A stretch of 64,000 nt of DNA from Novosphingobium sp. MW5 (GTDB lineage: Bacteria; Pseudomonadota; Alphaproteobacteria; Sphingomonadales; Sphingomonadaceae): NCBI GenBank assembly GCA_025938935.1, contig JAPCWB010000001.1, positions 2,356,001 to 2,420,000 on the forward strand, read 5' to 3'. Position 1 is the stretch's first letter; every line of letters starts with the position of its first letter. The position numbers were made by a program, and so were the translations under genes. Positions 62,006 to 64,000 of the stretch are shown here, piece after piece. The notes under the pieces were generated by a model. The model saw only the letters and a program-made list of their open reading frames with translations, was not told the DNA's origin and did no database searches.

Positions 62006-62794
62006 ATGTCGAACAAGCTTGCCCTGATCGGTTTTGGCGAAGCCGGGTCCACCTTTGCCAGACTGGCCAAGTGGGGTCTGGCGGCTTGTGGCTGGGATAT
62101 CGAGCCTACCCGGCGACCGGCGATGCGTGATGCTGGCCTGGCCGGATCGGCAGACGCTGCCGAAACACTGGCGCAGGCGTCGCTGGTTCTGTCGCTGGTG
62201 ACGGCGGACCAGGCCTTGCGAGCCGCGACTGACTATGCGCCGTTGCTCTGTGCCGGGGCGATCTGGTGCGACATGAACTCGGTCGCGCCGGACACCAAGC
62301 GCGCTGCGGCGCAAGCGGTCGAGGCTGGCGGCGGGCGCTACGTAGATGTTGCGGTGCTTGCCCCGGTCGATCCGGCCGGGCTGGCAGTTCCGCTGCTGGT
62401 GTCGGGCCCCGCGGCGGCACTGGCAGAGGCGGCGCTGCGGGAAGCGGGCTTCTCCAATGTTCGCATCGTTGGCCCGGAGGTGGGTCAGGCCAGTGCGATC
62501 AAGATGATCCGCTCGGTCATGATCAAGGGGATCGAGGCGCTGACTGACGAGATGATGGCCGCTGCGACGGCTGCCGGGGTGGCGGACGAAGTGCTCGCAT
62601 CGCTTGATGCCAGCGAGCGCATGCAGCCGTGGCCTGATCGTGCGGCCTACAACCTCGAGCGCATGGCAAGTCACGGTATGCGTCGTGCGGCCGAGATGGA
62701 AGAATCGGCCAAGACGCTGGCTTCGCTCGGGGTCGATCCCGTGATGACGCGCGGTACGATTGTCCGCCAGCGGCAAGCGGGGGAGGCAGCATGA
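62006..62794 (+). CDS. NAD(P)-binding oxidoreductase with DUF1932-type C-terminus
   Basis: A 262-residue 6-phosphogluconate-dehydrogenase-like protein. It has the Rossmann motif LIGFGEAGS near residue 7 and the expected D at DIEPTRR near 31. The C-terminal half (VGQASAIKMIRSVMIKGIEAL near 168) is of the DUF1932 type. ATG 62006 is preferred to GTG 62003. It is not LigC, which is of the Gfo/Idh type. Its stop overlaps ligJ as ATGA, so it is a true member of the operon; a beta-hydroxyacid step on a pathway side product is possible. Confidence 0.78.
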   Translation: MSNKLALIGFGEAGSTFARLAKWGLAACGWDIEPTRRPAMRDAGLAGSADAAETLAQASLVLSLVTADQALRAATDYAPLLCAGAIWCDMNSVAPDTKRAAAQAVEAGGGRYVDVAVLAPVDPAGLAVPLLVSGPAAALAEAALREAGFSNVRIVGPEVGQASAIKMIRSVMIKGIEALTDEMMAAATAAGVADEVLASLDASERMQPWPDRAAYNLERMASHGMRRAAEMEESAKTLASLGVDPVMTRGTIVRQRQAGEAA

Positions 62795-63809
62795 TCATCG
62801 ATTGCCACGGGCACTACACGGTTCTTCCCAAGGCGCACGATGCCTGGCGTGAGGAACAGAAGGCGTCGTTCAAGGCGGGGACCGAATGCCTGCCCTATCC
62901 TGCGATCACCGATGACGAGATCCGCGAGACGATCGAATCGAACCAGCTCCGCCTGATCAGGGAGCGCGGGGCGGACATGACGATCTTCTCGCCGCGGGCC
63001 AGTGCCATGGCGCCGCACGTAGGGGACCAGTCTCTCGCCGTGAAATGGGCTCAGGTCTGCAATGACCTGATCGGCCGCGTAGTCGGGCTCTATCCCGATG
63101 TCTTTGCCGGCGTCTGCATGCTGCCGCAGTCCCCCGAAGCGGACATGACCAGCTCGATTGCCGAACTTAGGCGCTGCGTCGAGCAGTTGGGCTTCATCGG
63201 GTGCAATCTCAATCCCGATCCTGGTGGAGGGCATTTCCGGCACCCCCGCTGACCGACCCGTTCTGGTTTCCGTTCTACGAAGCCATGTGCGAGCTCGACG
63301 TGCCAGCGATGCTCCACGTTTCGGGATCCTGCAATCCGGCTATGCATGCAACCGGCGGCTACTACATCGCGGCCGATACCATTGCCTTCATGCAATTGCT
63401 GGAAGGGGACCTGTTCTCCCGCTTCCCGACGCTGCGTTTCATCATCCCGCACGGGGGCGGGGCGGTGCCCTATCACTGGGGGCGCTATCGTGGTCTGGCC
63501 GACATGCTCAAGAAGCCGGACCTTCAGACCCACCTGATGAACAACGTGTTCTTCGATACCTGCGTCTATCACCAGCCGGGGATCAACCTGCTGGCCGATG
63601 TGATCGACAACAAGAACATCCTGTTCGGCAGCGAGATGGTCGGTGCGGTGCGCGGGATCGATCCGACCACCGGGTTCTATTTCGACGACACTAAACGCTA
63701 CATCGACGCACTCGATATCAGCGATGTCGAGCGTCACGCCATTTTCGAAGGCAATGCCCGCCGTGTCTTCCCGCGGCTGGATTGCCAATTGAAGGAACGT
63801 GGTCTGTGA
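62791..63809 (+). pseudogene. ligJ: 4-Oxalomesaconate hydratase, frameshifted
   Basis: Amidohydrolase-fold zinc hydratase that adds water to 4-oxalomesaconate, giving CHA. It begins MIIDCHGHYT with the HxH metal motif and has FSPRASAMAPH near 69 and LNPDPGGGH near 143. The frame breaks at about 63237; the missing piece resumes with APPLTDPFWFPFYEAM in the frame one base on and runs through IPHGGGAVPYHWGR and FDTCVYHQPG to 63809. One missing base restores 339 residues (SYK-6 LigJ: 341). Sequencing error is likely since both halves are intact. Confidence 0.9.
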
Positions 63810-64000
63810 AGCAGGACATCCATGCCTATCTGGCCGAGTTCGACGATATCCCCGGCACGCGCGTCTTTACGGCCGCGCGGGCCCGCCAGGGTTACTGGCT
63901 CAACCAGTTCGCGATGAGCCTGATGAAGCCCGAGAACCGCGAACGCTGGAAGGCCGGCGAGCGCGCCTACCTCGATCAATGGCAGCTCTCCGAAGCGCAA
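63806..64000 (+). CDS. ligA: Protocatechuate 4,5-dioxygenase alpha subunit, cut by window edge
   Basis: First 65 residues of LigA, starting at GTG 63806, which overlaps the ligJ stop (GTGA). DIHAYLAEFDDIPGTRVF near 4-21 and NQFAMSLMKPENRERWK near 33-49 match SYK-6 LigA closely from memory. LigA forms the lid of the LigAB active site. The rest of ligA, and probably ligB and ligC, lie beyond base 64000. Confidence 0.93.
   Translation, partial: MKQDIHAYLAEFDDIPGTRVFTAARARQGYWLNQFAMSLMKPENRERWKAGERAYLDQWQLSEAQ

Noticed and set aside
62006..62794. LigC (4-carboxy-2-hydroxymuconate semialdehyde dehydrogenase)
   Set aside because: The C-terminal half is DUF1932-like and the chain is 262 residues; LigC is a Gfo/Idh-type protein of about 315.

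Overview
The window looks like chromosomal or large-plasmid DNA of an aerobic alphaproteobacterium of the sphingomonad group (Sphingobium, Novosphingobium, Rhizorhabdus and relatives). The protocatechuate 4,5-cleavage genes at the right end (ligI, ligU, ligK, ligJ, ligA) match, from memory, the Sphingobium SYK-6 proteins almost word for word. The tetrahydrofolate-dependent O-demethylase at the left end also belongs to the DesA/LigM family described from that group. Nearly all of the window is catabolic. I saw no ribosomal RNA, tRNA, CRISPR array or phage gene. The only intact-looking mobile element is one IS3-family insertion sequence.

Layout. 1-7.7 kb: an AAHS-type aromatic acid transporter (cut by the left edge), a LigM/DesA-type O-demethylase, a broken FMN reductase, and a molybdenum hydroxylase made of a small 2Fe-2S subunit and an unusual fused large+FAD subunit. 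7.8-15.3 kb: an alpha/beta hydrolase, two solute-binding-fold proteins without signal peptides (one of the 4,5-dihydroxyphthalate decarboxylase family), a degenerate histidine phosphatase, an aldehyde dehydrogenase, an orphan NuoF-like flavoprotein and a small helical protein. 15.3-20.8 kb: an endonuclease III-like gene, a polysaccharide deacetylase/allantoinase-like gene, folD, then divergent metF-purU and a VanA-type Rieske oxygenase. 20.9-30.4 kb: a LysR regulator and a naphthalene-type upper pathway (dihydrodiol dehydrogenase, dioxygenase alpha and beta, hydratase-aldolase, ferredoxin, extradiol dioxygenase), a cupin, a gentisate 1,2-dioxygenase and an MFS carrier. 30.4-38.4 kb: a second GcvT-like demethylase, two SDRs, a GST, a tandem-domain TetR regulator and two more Rieske oxygenases. 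38.5-45 kb: a NiCoT permease with a NikR-like regulator and a clear NikR-type operator, an ABC exporter, a pentapeptide-repeat protein, cytochrome c, XdhC and MocA. 45.4-55.3 kb: glutathione-dependent formaldehyde oxidation, a 2Fe-2S ferredoxin, NAD-dependent formate dehydrogenase and glutamate-cysteine ligase. 55.3-57.5 kb: a decayed stretch with the IS element. 57.5-64 kb: the protocatechuate 4,5-cleavage genes, running off the right edge.

How the genes fit together. Methoxyl carbon can leave an aromatic ring in two ways here. In the first it goes onto tetrahydrofolate (GcvT-type demethylases) and is oxidised by MetF, FolD and PurU to formate. In the second it leaves as formaldehyde (VanA-type Rieske oxygenases) and is oxidised by FrmA and S-formylglutathione hydrolase to formate. 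Both meet at the NAD-dependent formate dehydrogenase. The ring can then be processed by the naphthalene-type genes and gentisate dioxygenase, or by the protocatechuate 4,5 pathway. My working hypothesis is that the 1-38 kb part is a catabolic island for a methoxylated bicyclic (naphthalene-like) aromatic acid. That is inference, not shown by the sequence.

Caution on sequence quality. Eight genes carry single-base frameshifts (fdsB carries two), several in G or C homopolymers. They include essential members of otherwise intact pathways (frmA, fdsB, ligK, ligJ). Sequencing error is a serious alternative to real decay and should be settled before any pathway is called broken.
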